Shown here one piece after another: positions 38,315-48,507 of a stretch of 64,000 nucleotides of DNA (position 1 is the stretch's first letter; each line of letters starts with the position of its first letter). Origin of the DNA: Glandiceps talaboti (Eukaryota > Hemichordata > Enteropneusta > Spengelidae); the NCBI RefSeq assembly GCF_964340395.1, contig NC_135563.1, forward strand, positions 9,457,575-9,521,574, in the 5' to 3' direction. A program made the translations under genes and the position numbers. The notes beneath the pieces were generated by a model. That model made no database searches. It was given only the letters and a program-made list of their open reading frames with translations, and was not told where the DNA came from.

Positions 38315-41300
38315 TTATGTGTAACAATCAATGGCAGAGTTTCTCCATGAATGTTTTTAACACAAACTATTTTTGGTTTATTTTGACCTTGTAGTAGTGA
38401 TGATCCTGAAGCTATCCAGGCACAGAAAGCATGGAAGAAGTCCATTATGATGGTATGGAGATCTGCTGCATCCCACAAGTAAGTATAAACCACAGGGGAC
38501 AGGAGGCATTTTAGACATGTGCCAAAACCAGACTTGGACAAAAGGAACCTGTTACAAACAGGGAAAGCAAACAAATGAATTGGATTACTAACACTGTGGC
38601 TCAGCATGTTGGAACAGCAGAGACTTGTATTACATACCATAGTTTGATGAGAACAATTTTATGGCATCTTTATGTGTACATGAAATGCCAGGGGAACTAC
38701 TATACAAAATGGCCATAAAACTGTTCTTATCAAATGATGGAATGTATATACAAGTCTCTGTACTTCCAACATGCTATGTCAAGTGTTAATATCATAACTA
38801 GGCAAAGCCCATAAGCTCGCGCAGGGTAGATTCATTTGTGACCGGCTGCCTGGGCCAGGGTTGATACACTTGATTTGGGTCATTTTCCAGTGGTATTGAC
38901 CATCAAAATTTATTTTATTGAATGACAACTAATTCTCTGACATGGACGAGAAGTAAAGCAAGTCAACACTCTATGCAGTTGTTGGTTTCAAAAACCATCA
39001 TAGCCATTAGATTATTTATTGTTCATTTTCAATCAGCCAACTTATCATAGACCCTCCACCAACGTACGTTGGTCTTTGGACAATTCAACTCGATATGATT
39101 TAGGAATGTTACTGTACCAACAAACATATTTCATTTCATTCTGGTCACTTTATTGTACTTAATGGCCATCGGCCCAAAATACAAAGAAAATTAGTACATA
39201 GTCAGACAAAACGTCACAATCTCAGCAAATAGTGTTTGCTTCTTTTCTCAAAGATAGTGCATGGTAAAGAAAAAGAGCAAGTTTTTGGATTGTATCACTG
39301 TCTTCAGAACGCATGATTTCAATGAATTTTGTATAGGAAGGAGGAGAGTAAAAGTAACGTGGTATGTACTTATTCCGGTATTGATTGAAAAATGCACATT
39401 TAAGTAGGAAATGAAATTCGTCCTCGACCTCATGAAGGTCACAGAGAGTACATATTCTGTCATCACGGTGTACATTATTTCTCCTCCCCAATTCAATTTG
39501 TAGCCAATGTGCTGAACACCTAAAGCGTGCAACCATCATGCGATGTTGGCCAAACTTGATTTCAGACAAGTACTTTTCACGGTGTAATGACAATTTAAAA
39601 TTTCTGTAATGTAAAAGTTTATCAAAAGTTGATACATCACTCTGCCATTTCAAAAATAAAAATATTTTAAATCTACTTACAAAAGTATTTACAAATAAAT
39701 CAATGTTTTCAACATGTTGCGCATTCCAAACATCTTCCAGGTTACAGATTTCTAGTAAACTTTTAATTTCTCTAACCCAAGTGCCCCTAGTACGTACACC
39801 AGAGTTCTCTATCTGAAGGAGCATGTCGTAACATTTCCTGGGATATCTTTGACTTGGCATGTTTAAAAGTTAGGGTATCTTCCACAATCCCCTAGTACAG
39901 CGCAGTTCGGGGCACTTTTTGATACGCCAAGAAACATTCTACATGCCAACAGCTGCACCCTTTCCAATAATACATAACTCTGGAAACCCCAGATTTCAGA
40001 ACCATATGTTAAAATTGGTACAATGAAAGTGTCAAAAATTTTAAAGAATGTTTTACATGACAATGTTCCTACTTTTCCACACTTACGCCACATGTACATA
40101 AATGATTTTCTACCTTGTTGTGAAAGTATTTTTGTCGCATAAGACCACTTCAAACGACAGGAGAAAAGAACCCCTAAATACTTGTAATACGATACAACAT
40201 CAAGTCTCTGCCCTCTGAAAAACCATTTTTCTTTTTTCGATATACATCCGCCGTTTTTAAAAACCATTACTTTCGTCTTTGACAGATTTACTTTCATGTT
40301 CCACCTTTCACAATAGTTACTCAAAGTGTGTAATAAATTCTGCAGACCAAAGATACTGTCAGAAAACATAACAATGTCGTCAGCAAATAACAAGCATAAA
40401 ATTTCTATTAGGTCAGGTGCAAGTTGAACCCCCCTTTGGCCAGGAAAGTAGGTATTCTTTTTAAAACATGTAAAAAAAACAATTATCGACAATATAAATA
40501 TCAAAACCACACTTCCACAACCCGGAAATTAAACTGCGCTATGTCATCAGTGGTCCGTATCGCGTACCGCCGTGCAAACTTCCAAATAGTGTAACAATTT
40601 CTCCTTGAGGTACAGTGATGCCTCGATACTCGTTACAATGTTACAATAATCGTGCCAACAGGCCTACTGTTACAATATTGCAATGTAGGGTGATGTTATG
40701 TCGCCTATATGATATACGATGATACGGTAGCGCGTGGAGAATGCACATAGTATATGGAAGGCGCATGCGTAGTCAGTGCGCGCCGCAATGCATCATTGGG
40801 AGAACCACCAAATTTTTTCGCATAGTATATACGACGCGCATGCGTACTAGTCATTGAGCCGCTTCGCGGCAGCTTCGCTGCCGCTGCGCGAGCTATTAAT
40901 CCAATTCAGTTGCTTACTGTTTGTAACAGGTTCCATTTGTCCATGGTCTGATGTCGTACACATTTGTTGATATGACTGTTTTTATGTTCAATAACTATGA
41001 TATATACTTTATAAGACATTCTTTCATATACAGTGCACAAACCAAGGTAATTCTGAGCATACACTGTATTATTGCAGATGACAATTATACTAATTAGCAT
41101 ATTTTAGCATAACCGAATACTAATTGCCCTCAAATTGTCTGCAAGATGGAGAATATATCATTCATGGTTCCAAGAAGGAACAGGACAGTGCAATATAGTT
41201 ACTTTGGAATGATTAGCGAGAAACAAAATTTGACATTTCAATCTATTTGCTACATATTATTCTGCCAGTTTTGAAGTGGACATTATGGCTGAATGATTAA

Positions 41301-44300
41301 GGTTTGTAGTTTGACAGATCGGAACGTCACATTCCAAAGTAACTATATTTTACTGTCCTATCAACAAGATGTTCTTTCTATATTATACCGGTATCAGAGG
41401 ACTTATACTCGATAAGGTATCAGTGTCATTTATGACAAGTAGAATAAGAATGTTGTAGAATGAATATTCCAAGGGTGGGGGAGGGGGTTAACTTATGGTG
41501 GTTGAGGGGTCTTGCCTGTTCGTGTCTCGTCACTGCTGTTTGTTTCTGAATGGCTAAATTCCTTGGGCAAGATCCGAACCATGTTTGTGGACCACTCAGT
41601 GTTTCCTCTGGCTAATTTCAGCTGCTAGCCATTGTGGCTAATTATACAAAAAAATGATTAGCCACAATTAGCCAGCCAAAAAATTAGTGATCCGTGTCAA
41701 TTTATTAGAAATGAAAAATAAAGACAAATCATACTGATAGTAACATTTATACAAGTTTATTACACTATTTTGGTGTTTTATGAAATTGTCTTTTTTCGGA
41801 ATATCTGATGTCTTACCAGACGTAAACACATTGTCTTGTCCTGCTGCTTGGCATGCTTTGCAAAAGAATTGTTTTGATTCCTCTTTGTACAACAACCAAG
41901 GAAATTCTCCAAACCATTCCTCCTGCACTCGCCGTCTACGTTTCTTTTCGAAACTTGCAGTTTCACCTCCATCATCGATGTTTTGGGCGCCAGGCGAGTC
42001 ACGTTTCCTGCATGTAGCGGTCTCCGTGGCCGCTTTCGACTCCGGTCCACATCCTTTGAATCCACAGTCAAACAGACTTTTCTGTACATGTGTTCGTGAG
42101 GTCATGAATAATCAATGTCCTAGTACAGTATACAAACAAAAGCGACGACACGAGGCAGGAGGAATGCGTAATGGCGGAGAGAGTTCAGAATCTTCAAGAC
42201 GTGCATGTCACTCAAATTTGAAAGTGAACTGCTAATAGGTGGGGTTTGGGAGTGGCGTGATTTCATTGGTGAAATTATGCGATGACGTACAAGCTCCCTA
42301 GGCTGTCGAGTCTGCACAGTTCTGAGACTGCGCACTACGGCAAGCAAAAGAATGGCCACTCCAGCCTGCTGAAAATTGGTTTCATCTCGACGATACTTCA
42401 TTCAAGCCCCCCGTAGAATGAGTTCGCCACAGTAGCGAACAGGGTAACTAAACAGTTCGCCAATTTCAGGTTTTATTCGCCATTTTAGTGTTTGGCGAAT
42501 GGCAGCGGAAACACTGGGACCACTCAACCCAGCTGTATAACTGTGGACCTGTTAGGTTAGAGGTAGCTATGTGAAGGATATCATCCAGTGTGCTGGCTAA
42601 CAGAGACTACAGTAGATTATCTGTTCCCCATGTTGAATTGAAGTATAAAGGGCTGTTGTGTCATTATAGGTCTGTGCCCAGGGGTCATAATTGTGGAGCA
42701 CAGCGTTGAAAGTGCTATTTAAAGGAAGGTCCAATCAAATGACAATCCAATTGCTAATGATAAAATAAGTATGTGAAAAGAGATTTATCCCATTTTTTGA
42801 TGCCAATATCACAATTTCATGTATCTCTCCATTCTGACCTTGAAGACAGCGCCCTCCACTTTGAAAAATTGACAATTCTTGTGACTTCACATCATCCTAT
42901 CCCTCTGTGTGAAAAGCATTATCATTCTCCCTGTCACATAGACAGTATCATGTACAGTACTCATTTGACTTTTCAGATATGCCAACGTATTTCTTCATCC
43001 TGTCACCGATGACTTGGCGCCCGGTTATCACAGCATTGTGAACAGACCCATGGATCTATCAACTATTAAAAAGAATCTAGAGACGGGACAGTTACGTACA
43101 ACAAGTGAATTCCAGAGAGATATCATGCTGATGTTTCAGAATGCTGTCATGTATAATAATTCTGACCATGATGTCTACAAGATGGCAATAGAGATGCAGA
43201 GAGATGTGATGGAACACATACAGGTATGCTATACTGTTTTTAAAAAAAAATGTGTGGATATAAAAATCTATACAAGATGTACCAGACGTACCTTATACGG
43301 GAGCAGTCTCTTGATATTGGGGTTCCCAAAATCACTTTGTGATCAAGCATTATCGACATGCCATAAATTTACAATTTTATATTGACGAAATGTTACATGG
43401 TCTGGACTGTTTTCATACTGTGAATACAAGTTTCATGTTAGTGTTCACTGGTTTAGTTTGATACCCATCAACTACCAAGAAACCAATAAGAAATGCTACA
43501 CTTTAAGATAGCAAGATTGAATGAATTTTGTTTTTGTGACACTGTCTAAACAAAATGGACTAATGTGCCATCATGCAGACATCAATTGCTGACATCAAAA
43601 CATTGATGCCTGTGTGTCTGTGCCTAATTGCAGTATGCTTCAATGATTTATTTCACTTAAAACAAAACGTAGCATGAAATAGGCCATTGCATACTGCAAA
43701 CAGGAAATTGAGAATATAGCGCCCTCACTCAAATTGGGGGTATCATTACTTCATGGTACCATTTCTTAAGATCTTTGTTCCTTGTATTCTGTAAAAGTTT
43801 AAAATCAGGGGTGTTTTTCATATTGTTCAGACATCGAAGAAAGCAGCAGTGCTCTATGATTAACCAAGTAACCTATACCATATATACCCCCAAGGTACAC
43901 ACATACAAGAAGTAGAGCGCCACCATGGCAAATTTTGGAAAGGCCTATTGCAATCTCGCAATGTGAACCTGTATTGTTTGATGATAGAGTCAAACTGTAC
44001 AACACTCTTCTTTACAGCATATTGAATTTAATGAAACCCAGACTACAGTTCAAACCCCACCACAGTGGTAAGAGGCCAGTGTTCCAACCACTCGGGCACC
44101 GACAACCCAATGGTGAAGTGTTGGATTCAGTATCTACACACAAAGCACTAGTTTGTTAAAAAAAAAGATGCATACTGTTGTTACTTTTTGTAGGTGTTCC
44201 TGACAACACAACTGATGGTACAACAATCTGAAGCTAAGATGCTAAGAATAAGAGATACACCAAGAAGATCTGATTCATCAGAAAAGGTGGGTGATAACTT

Positions 44301-45173
44301 CATATTTAAAATATAATGAAGAAATCTGCAAGTCTCATTGCACAGAGCATGTCAAAATTGTGTTAGCTTTAACTGGCGTAATATATTTCCGATCTGACAA
44401 GCAACAATATATTCATTATAAATTGCTCAAATACCACTTATTACACATTGTGTATGTTCATTAGAGATTTGTTTTATCTATAAGTAGTATAGTAATAAGT
44501 TGAAATTGTGATTACGGTAATTGGGGTACTTAATTTGGGTGCGGACCCAAAAACCAACTTGATTGGATATATTGCAGCATACTATGTGTATTGCTACACA
44601 AAACTCTGTTTACCCACAGGTGATTCAATAGTGTTCAGGGTGTATAATAACACGATTAAGTCATTACATTTAACAAATCTGGTTGCCGCTACTGCAGTAT
44701 TCAAATAATCTAACTGTACATCAGTTATCCATGAATGTACATGTATTGAGTTAGTATAAATCATGTTTGGTATACTGACAGAATTTTTTCAGAGACAGAG
44801 GCCCATGTCAGATTAGGATTGCTCATTTTTGAATGAAAGACACTTGGCTGGCAGAGCTATTGGTTCTGAAAAGAATGATTCTGTGTAATCCATATTGCTA
44901 CACTGATAAACTAGCAGTAATTCGAGAACCTGAACATGGATCCTGCCGGGACTGTTAATTCTCTGTCCTATGCTACATACCCATGCAAAATCTGTAATTA
45001 TATTTCACGAGTACTCTGGAGATATAATTATACTAGACCACATAGAGTCACTCTAAATAACACCAAATTGACCTTAACTCTTCCAGGATGAAGAACAAAG
45101 TCGTCGTCGTAAGCTGTCTGCTGAAGCCTCTGATACGTCAGGCAAAAAACGGCGCACACGAGCAGATGAATGA
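26095..45173 (+). CDS. BRD8: BRD8, bromodomain subunit of NuA4/TIP60 complex
   Basis: Exons threaded by phase: 26095-26110, 27468-27558, 27792-27861, 28329-28378, 29283-29483, 29866-29957, 30629-30780, 31422-31589, 33287-33407, 33915-34120, 35305-35427, 35899-35961 (weak), 37301-37504, 37782-37999, 38395-38478, 42977-43223, 44194-44286, 45087-45173. All have AG acceptors and GT donors, and the sum is 2286 bases (761 codons plus stop). The N-terminus has a SANT-like segment (WSIRERLCLA, SVMRSGNQNW, IKPFAEPNRPPDWF). A coiled coil follows (RKLTLERVEELKRQIEDNQQ), then Thr/Ser-rich and acidic linkers, a basic stretch (RKKGAKTRTLGSRKSARVR) and one bromodomain at about residues 600-705. Human BRD8 is a nuclear subunit of the TIP60/NuA4 histone acetyltransferase complex; long human isoforms have two bromodomains, this gene one. 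Exon 8 has an alternative in-frame donor at 31470. Confidence 0.93.
27468..27861 (+). other. BRD8: BRD8 exons 2-3: SANT-like N-terminal domain
   Basis: Exon 2 (27468-27558) ends in the middle of a Trp codon, and exon 3 (27792-27861) completes it. The pattern is Trp, Arg-Glu, then Gly-Asn-Gln-Asn-Trp, then Arg-Pro-Pro-Asp-Trp-Phe, with the Cys-Ala-Ser-Gln-Tyr helix in exon 4. It matches the first 75 residues of vertebrate BRD8 closely and identifies the gene on its own. Confidence 0.9.
28437..29134. repeat. ATGT/GT microsatellite in BRD8 intron 4
   Basis: About 700 bases of mostly ATGT units broken by short GT runs (28849-28870 and 29090-29134) and a GGTGGATGGATG stretch. It fills most of the intron between 28379 and 29282. 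The Met-Tyr-Val-Cys and His-Thr-Tyr-Ile open frames on both strands are artefacts. Confidence 0.97.
29527..29600. mobile_element. Partial relative of the CAGTG MITE in BRD8 intron 5
   Basis: AGGTGTTTTTGTTAAGGTT, then GGGAAAACCCAGGTAACAGA, aligns with the left half of the 3911-4077 element (GTGTTTTTGCTAAGGTTTGG, GGAACCCCGGTAACAGA). The right terminus is not found. Confidence 0.5.
31608..32210. repeat. CAGTA-based array in BRD8 intron 8
   Basis: Begins within about 20 bases of the exon 8 donor at 31590. Pentamers GTACA/CAGTA are punctuated by AACAGCATTATGTGGCATAG-type spacers, giving a loose period of about 60-150 bases. Open frames on both strands through it are artefacts. Confidence 0.9.
32678..32695. 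repeat. G18 homopolymer
   Basis: 18 consecutive G in BRD8 intron 8; a candidate G-quadruplex on the coding strand. Confidence 0.9.
34279..34549. repeat. 90-bp tandem repeat, three copies, BRD8 intron 10
   Basis: GATTCAACTTTGATGGCG begins at 34279, 34369 and 34459. The copies differ at few positions (GCGCTC versus GCGTTC, and one A lost in the third). Confidence 0.92.
34564..34860. repeat. Repeat shared by BRD8 introns 10 and 16, copy 1
   Basis: Aligns in the same orientation with 43400-43690: TTAGTGTTCACTG, GAAACCAATAA, TGCTACACTTT-AAGATAGC, TTTTTGTGACA, TAATGTGCCA-CATGC, GACATCAAAACATTGA. Either a dispersed element inserted twice or an intragenic duplication. No termini seen. Confidence 0.6.
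35559..35763. repeat. ATGT microsatellite in BRD8 intron 11
   Basis: Roughly 200 bases of ATGT with GTGT variants. Open frames on both strands are artefacts. Confidence 0.97.
36080..36302. mobile_element. Foldback element, about 220 bp, BRD8 intron 12
   Basis: Left arm TGATTCTCGGTACCTGAAAT (from 36086) is nearly the reverse complement of the right arm ATTTCAGGTACTGAGAATTG (36276-36295). ATATGGG-like and ACATGGG-like sequences flank the two ends and may be remnants of a target duplication. No coding sequence. Confidence 0.5.
38262..38312. repeat. GT dinucleotide microsatellite
   Basis: About 25 uninterrupted TG units in BRD8 intron 14, about 80 bases upstream of the exon 15 acceptor at 38394. 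Confidence 0.97.
38589..38788. mobile_element. 200-bp foldback with about 77-bp arms, BRD8 intron 15
   Basis: Left arm 38589-38665 and right arm 38711-38788 are imperfect reverse complements (for example CAGCATGTTGGAACAGCAGA versus its partner, and GAGAACAATTTTATGGC versus GCCATAAAACTGTTCTTATC). The ends are TAACACT and AGTGTTA. The transcribed intron would fold here into a long hairpin. Probably a MITE; no clear target duplication. Confidence 0.65.
38856..40690. mobile_element. Second, damaged copy of the 17-kb transposon, split by a LINE
   Basis: Starts CAGGGTTGATACACTTGA (38856), matching the left end of the 17263 element. It follows that element through ATTGAATGACAACTAATT and TGTTGGTTTCAAAAACC up to about 39125. 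It resumes after the LINE at about 40450 with TTTAAAACATG, then CTTCCACAACCCGGAAATT, fading near 40690. Its right terminus is gone. The retrotransposon therefore inserted into an older DNA transposon. Confidence 0.75.
39126..40449 (-). mobile_element. 5'-truncated non-LTR retrotransposon with RT remnant
   Basis: Minus-strand frame ending at 39863 carries reverse-transcriptase motifs: LLFADDIVMFSDS (the catalytic Asp-Asp pair), VNLSKTKVMVF and YKYLGVLFS. It continues in a shifted frame from 39860 to 39222 with the usual C-terminal region (RYPRKCYDML, and a Cys-Cys-His-Cys cluster around CTLCDLHEVEDEFHFLLKC). Between the frames about 15-20 residues and the frame are lost, so the copy is dead. 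It ends in an AATAAAG-like signal and short ATGAA tail units at 39126-39140. The type resembles jockey/CR1-like LINEs. The first 20 or so codons of the longer open frame come from the host element, not the LINE. Confidence 0.85.
40730..40894. repeat. GC-rich duplicated segment with nested palindromes
   Basis: Two diverged tandem copies each contain CATAGTATAT and GCGCATGCGTA (40746-40775 and 40821-40850). They are followed by palindromic GCCGCTTCGCGGC and GGCAGCTTCGCTGCC. The terminal CTGCGCGAGCT (40884-40894) is the exact reverse complement of AGCTCGCGCAG at 38814-38824, so a further inverted-repeat element may bracket the whole nested block. Confidence 0.5.
41182..41364. mobile_element. Foldback element, about 180 bp, BRD8 intron 15
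   Basis: The left arm has AGGACAGTGCAATATAG then TTACTTTGGAATG. The right arm (41334-41364) has CATTCCAAAGTAACTATAT then TTTACTGTCCT. Arms are about 30 bases with few mismatches. MITE-like, with no clear target duplication. Confidence 0.6.
41597..42516. mobile_element. 920-bp hAT transposon with perfect 8-bp target duplication
   Basis: Termini are CAGTGTTTCC and, reading inward from the right, CAGTGTTTCCGC. GGACCACT flanks both sides exactly (41589-41596 and 42517-42524). CAGTG ends with an 8-bp duplication are diagnostic of hAT elements. On the minus strand the frame from 42105 encodes a transposase-like N-terminus; the catalytic and dimerisation regions are missing. It is a deletion derivative in BRD8 intron 15. 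Confidence 0.9.
41788..42105 (-). pseudogene. hAT transposase N-terminal exon (TTF/BED-type zinc finger)
   Basis: From the ATG at 42105 the frame reads a basic region (KKRRRRVQEEW), then FGEFPWLLYKEESKQFFCKA, then CQAAGQDNVFTSG, KKDNFIKHQNS. The Trp, Phe-Pro-Trp-Leu-x-Tyr, Cys-x2-Cys and Lys-His-x2-Ser pattern is that of TTF-type zinc fingers found before hAT transposases. The frame meets a splice-donor-like GTAATA right after the Ser codon, so this looks like one exon. No later exon exists within the element, so no working transposase is made here. Confidence 0.65.
42977..43223 (+). other. BRD8: BRD8 exon 16: bromodomain
   Basis: The exon covers most of one bromodomain: VFLHPVTDD-APGYHSIVNRP (ZA loop), MDLSTIKKNL, EFQRDIMLMFQNAVMYNNSD and DVYKMAIEMQRDV. 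The Tyr-Asn of AVMYN is at the usual acetyl-lysine-binding Asn position. The N-terminal helix comes from exon 15 (38395-38478, AIQAQKAWKKSIMMVWRSAA). Confidence 0.93.
43400..43690. repeat. Repeat shared by BRD8 introns 10 and 16, copy 2
   Basis: Counterpart of 34564-34860, with small indels including an extra CAATTGCTGACAT near 43590. It starts about 180 bases after the bromodomain exon. Confidence 0.6.
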
Positions 45174-46064
45174 TTAACATAACAAACAGGCAAGGACCAT
45201 GACAGTGAAAGTTCAGAGAGAACTATACAAGGACTGTTACATTAAGAACGCATTGGTTGTATCTGATCAGGATCTATTTACTATGTGACCATGGAAACAA
45301 GTACTGCAGGATCAACAAAGTAACTGTTTTGTTAAAGTTGTTGTATTTCATCAGAATACACCATTACATACCAGCAAACAAGTATAGTGGTACTGTTGCA
45401 TCAACAAAGTAATTGGTGAAGTTGTTGTATCTAATCAGAATATGTCACTACATGCCTATTGCAACAACTATAGATCTACTGTAGGATCAACAAAGTAATT
45501 TGTTAAAGTTGTTGTATCACCCACCACTACATGCCCAGGAAACAAGTGTAGCAGTACTGCAGCATCAAGAAAGTTTGCAACCTATCCAACGATGTCACAT
45601 TCAGTCCCAATCTGCTACTGCTATGCCATCTAGTGGCAGCAAGTGAACAATCCTAGAGATTCTAGTCAAAAGTTTCATGATAAATGCTTTCATATTTGCA
45701 GTTGTGTGAAAATGGTTTACGAACAATTTCCAGAACCAAGAAAGTAATTTGTATATTAAAGTTGTTGTATCTGATCAGAATACATCACTACATGCAGTAC
45801 TGGATTACAGAGTGAACTATTGCTGAAATTTGTAGAATGTCCAGTAAAGTGTTAACCAGTGCTATAAGATTCTGTGACAGTGAGACAGTAAGACACAAGA
45901 AGTTTTCATGTTAAGGAGGAAAGTGATACAAGCTTGAACAATGATACCTATGATTGATGGCATTGTATTTAATTAATGTGTGGAGTAATGTATGTAGTTT
46001 TAAACATGATTCTTGTCTCAAATCAATTTATCAGAGATGACATTAACAGGTCTCACTAAATAAA
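45174..46064 (+). other. BRD8: BRD8 3' untranslated region with diverged internal repeats
   Basis: After the TGA at 45171-45173, an AATAAA signal lies at 46059-46064. Between 45240 and 45800 a module of about 95-110 bases recurs four or five times: GGATCAACAAAGTAA, GTTAAAGTTGTTGTATC, CATCAGAATA, CACTACATGCC. The true cleavage site is not known. Confidence 0.6.
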
Positions 46065-46710
46065 TGTGAATTGTATGATGAGAATAATTAGATTGTAGAC
46101 TTATTAATTTCAGTGGCTTTTTAAATCTTTGGATTTGAATTTTCTCAACCTGGTAAAACTTAAAGTTTCTAAAAAAAAAAAAAAGTACTTTTGATTCAAC
46201 TGACGGGGCAAGAGGCCAGAGGGCAACGCACCGGAAGGCAATTGTCTGGGACCAAATGAACATGGCAAAGGGCCTGCTCATATTACAATAGCTGAAACGA
46301 GAGCTATGCAAGTATGTTCGCTTGAGTGAGTGAGTGCAAAAAAAAAAACCAGCTTCCGAATCTGCTGAGCATTTTTAGCAATCCAATGTGACAGATCCAG
46401 CTACATGTATATTTTAAATTCTCATTTTAGTCTGATCCCCTGTGACATTGTGACTATATATTCCTATCAGAATTGAAGGAACAGTAGTTCTCTTAATTTG
46501 ATACCTACGCTTATTTAGATTAAACTATCATTAGGGTATACAGCTTACCACCAAAGCAAATTATTTGCTTATTATATTTTCAAGTGAAGCTTGTCATGAA
46601 TAGTTAAACGTGTATCATAGTTTCTAACATACCATCTTTGCATTGCCATAATTTGATAAATTATTTTTTTTAATATGGGAGATAAAAAAATTGCATGAGA
46701 AAAGTAGTTG

Positions 46711-46981
46711 GTACAAAACAGAGACTTTGTGCCATATAGAGTGGAAATCGGTTATTCGTGGGTACCCTTCGTAACCAAGTTTTTGGGAACCATCCAGAAG
46801 ACACATCTGCACGACATTTATATAATCCACTGGGGATCTCAGTTATTAGTAATTGTGACAAAACAGAGACGGTTCCATATGGAGTGTCAATATAGTGTTC
46901 GTAAATACCACTAGTAAGGACATTTTTGGAACATATCCGAAAGACATGTCTACACATTATTTCTATACGCACAGGGGATCA
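46711..46981. repeat. 145-bp duplicated segment in cluster unit A
   Basis: 46711-46836 and 46856-46981 align (ACAAAACAGAGAC; CCATAT-GAGTG; TTTTTGG-AAC; GAAGACA/GAAAGACA; GGGGATC). The other three units lack the second copy, which partly explains why unit A is longer (2.93 kb versus 2.72 kb). Confidence 0.6.
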
Positions 46982-47301
46982 CGGCTTGAATTGTGACTTT
47001 GTTTACAATGACTACACAAACACTGAATAAACAAATATGATTATCAAAACATGAGACAACATATAGAACCACACACACACACATGTGATAAAGAATACCC
47101 AGTCAATCATATAGTAATATACTGTTTATATATTAACGATTTCTGAACAAATTGAATAATAAATGTTTCAAAAAAAATGCTGAATTGATACTTCGTGAAA
47201 TCGTCCAGCCACAGAAAGACACTATACTATACTGGTGAAACTGGGAGATGTGGACAGACAGTTCACCTTTATATTAGGTTAAAAGTCAAATATAGTGTTA
47301 C

Positions 47302-48368
47302 TCAAACAAGTCTTTCGACTATAACTGGCTTTCTCTTCATTTCTTTTTCCTTGGCTTCACTCTGATAGCGATAATAGCCAAGACTATTTATATCGTCTTT
47401 GCAGTCATTGTCTACGTATTCAATGATGGTAGCAAGTGACTTCTCAAGACGTCTGTTCTTTCTCATTAATGAGAAAACGTCCAACAAGAGTTGCTTGCAA
47501 TCACTCCTCTCCGGTTTGGCATTCTTGAGGCAGTTCTGTGACGTCACAACATAGTTCGGTGATATCACCTCACAGTTCGGAGACATCTCCACACAGCCAC
47601 TGCTCTGGTGAGCACTGTGTCCTGTGATACTATCCTTAGCTTGTTCTTTGAACTGCCTCAAAGTATTTTTCATTTTGGATATTTCTTTGTTCACTCTTTC
47701 TGTATTCTCTGTTACTTCCTGAATGGTCTGATACAACTCGTTCCGGTTTCTCTCCAAAGCAATTATATTCGCTCTCAGTTTCATGTTTTCTTCTACTACC
47801 ATGTTGAATTGCTGACTTGTGATATTACGACTGTCAGCATTTTGTGATGTGCTGCATGATGATCGAGTGTCATCCTTTGCCACTACGACACTTCTTATCC
47901 ATTCCATCATGCTGCTAAACATGGCGCCAAGTTGATGTATTTCTTCCTCATGGCTGTCATCGCTTTTTTGAACTTTCCGTTGTCTTCGAAAACCCCAGGA
48001 ACGAGAACGTTTGCAAAGACGGGAATTCTGCGTTTGTAGTTCTCTGATACGTAAAATGACGTCATCAAACGCTATTTGGAATAAATCCAAAGTCCAGTTA
48101 TTCCTGCAATCGAAAAAGATAGTTTGTATGAACAATAGCATATGTAGAATGGAAAGATCATTTCAATTATATTTTTGATGATGCAGTGGTTAAAGTCATT
48201 CCGCATATGCAATGACCAATGTACAGATACATACAGCAGTTATCCGCCATCTTTTAAACTGTCTTTCATGTCAATAACACCATATACTTACCCCGTCATA
48301 TCTACTCGGTTTTGGTAAATTCCTTCGACTGAGACGGTTGTTGAACTTCTAGACATATTGTTACGCAT
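47302..48368 (-). CDS. Coiled-coil protein, cluster gene A
   Basis: Two exons: 48368-48292 (25 codons plus 2 bases, donor GTAAGT) and 48103-47302 (acceptor TTTTTCGATTGCAG), total 879 bases, 292 residues. The start MRNNMSRSSTTVSVEG was chosen because this ATG and the exon phase are kept in all four units; the longer unspliced frame starts inside the intron. A basic stretch lies near residues 57-69 (KRSRSWGFRRQRK), a predicted coiled coil at about 123-185, three degenerate 7-residue repeats at 196-216 (CVEMSPN, CEVISPN, YVVTSQN), and a second charged helix at about 228-258. No signal peptide or membrane segment. I do not recognise the family. The promoter has an X-box. It is the most diverged paralogue with C as its closest relative, and its frame is intact. 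Confidence 0.75.
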
Positions 48369-48494
48369 GTTTTGAGTAGACCTCAAGTATCTTGTCTTGT
48401 ACAACAACTTAAACAACTTAGTTTTCTATGAGCAGAACGAGTAGACTCTTTGCTTTACATAGAATGCATTTGCAATGTAAACACAACCACGCGT

Positions 48495-48507
48495 GTTGCC
48501 TAGTAAC
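48495..48507 (-). promoter_or_regulatory. X-box (RFX site), gene A promoter
   Basis: GTTGCCTAGTAAC fits both RFX half-sites (RYYNYY and RRNRAC) with a 1-base spacer. It lies 127 bases upstream of the ATG. A CACGTG E-box (about 48523-48528) and a CCAAT box (about 48554) lie farther upstream. Confidence 0.6.

Noticed and set aside
47302-48141. Start of the cluster proteins at MLLFIQTIFFDC
   Set aside because: That ATG lies in the intron; a consensus acceptor (CGATTGCAG) follows it and an in-phase first exon with its own ATG is kept in all four units.
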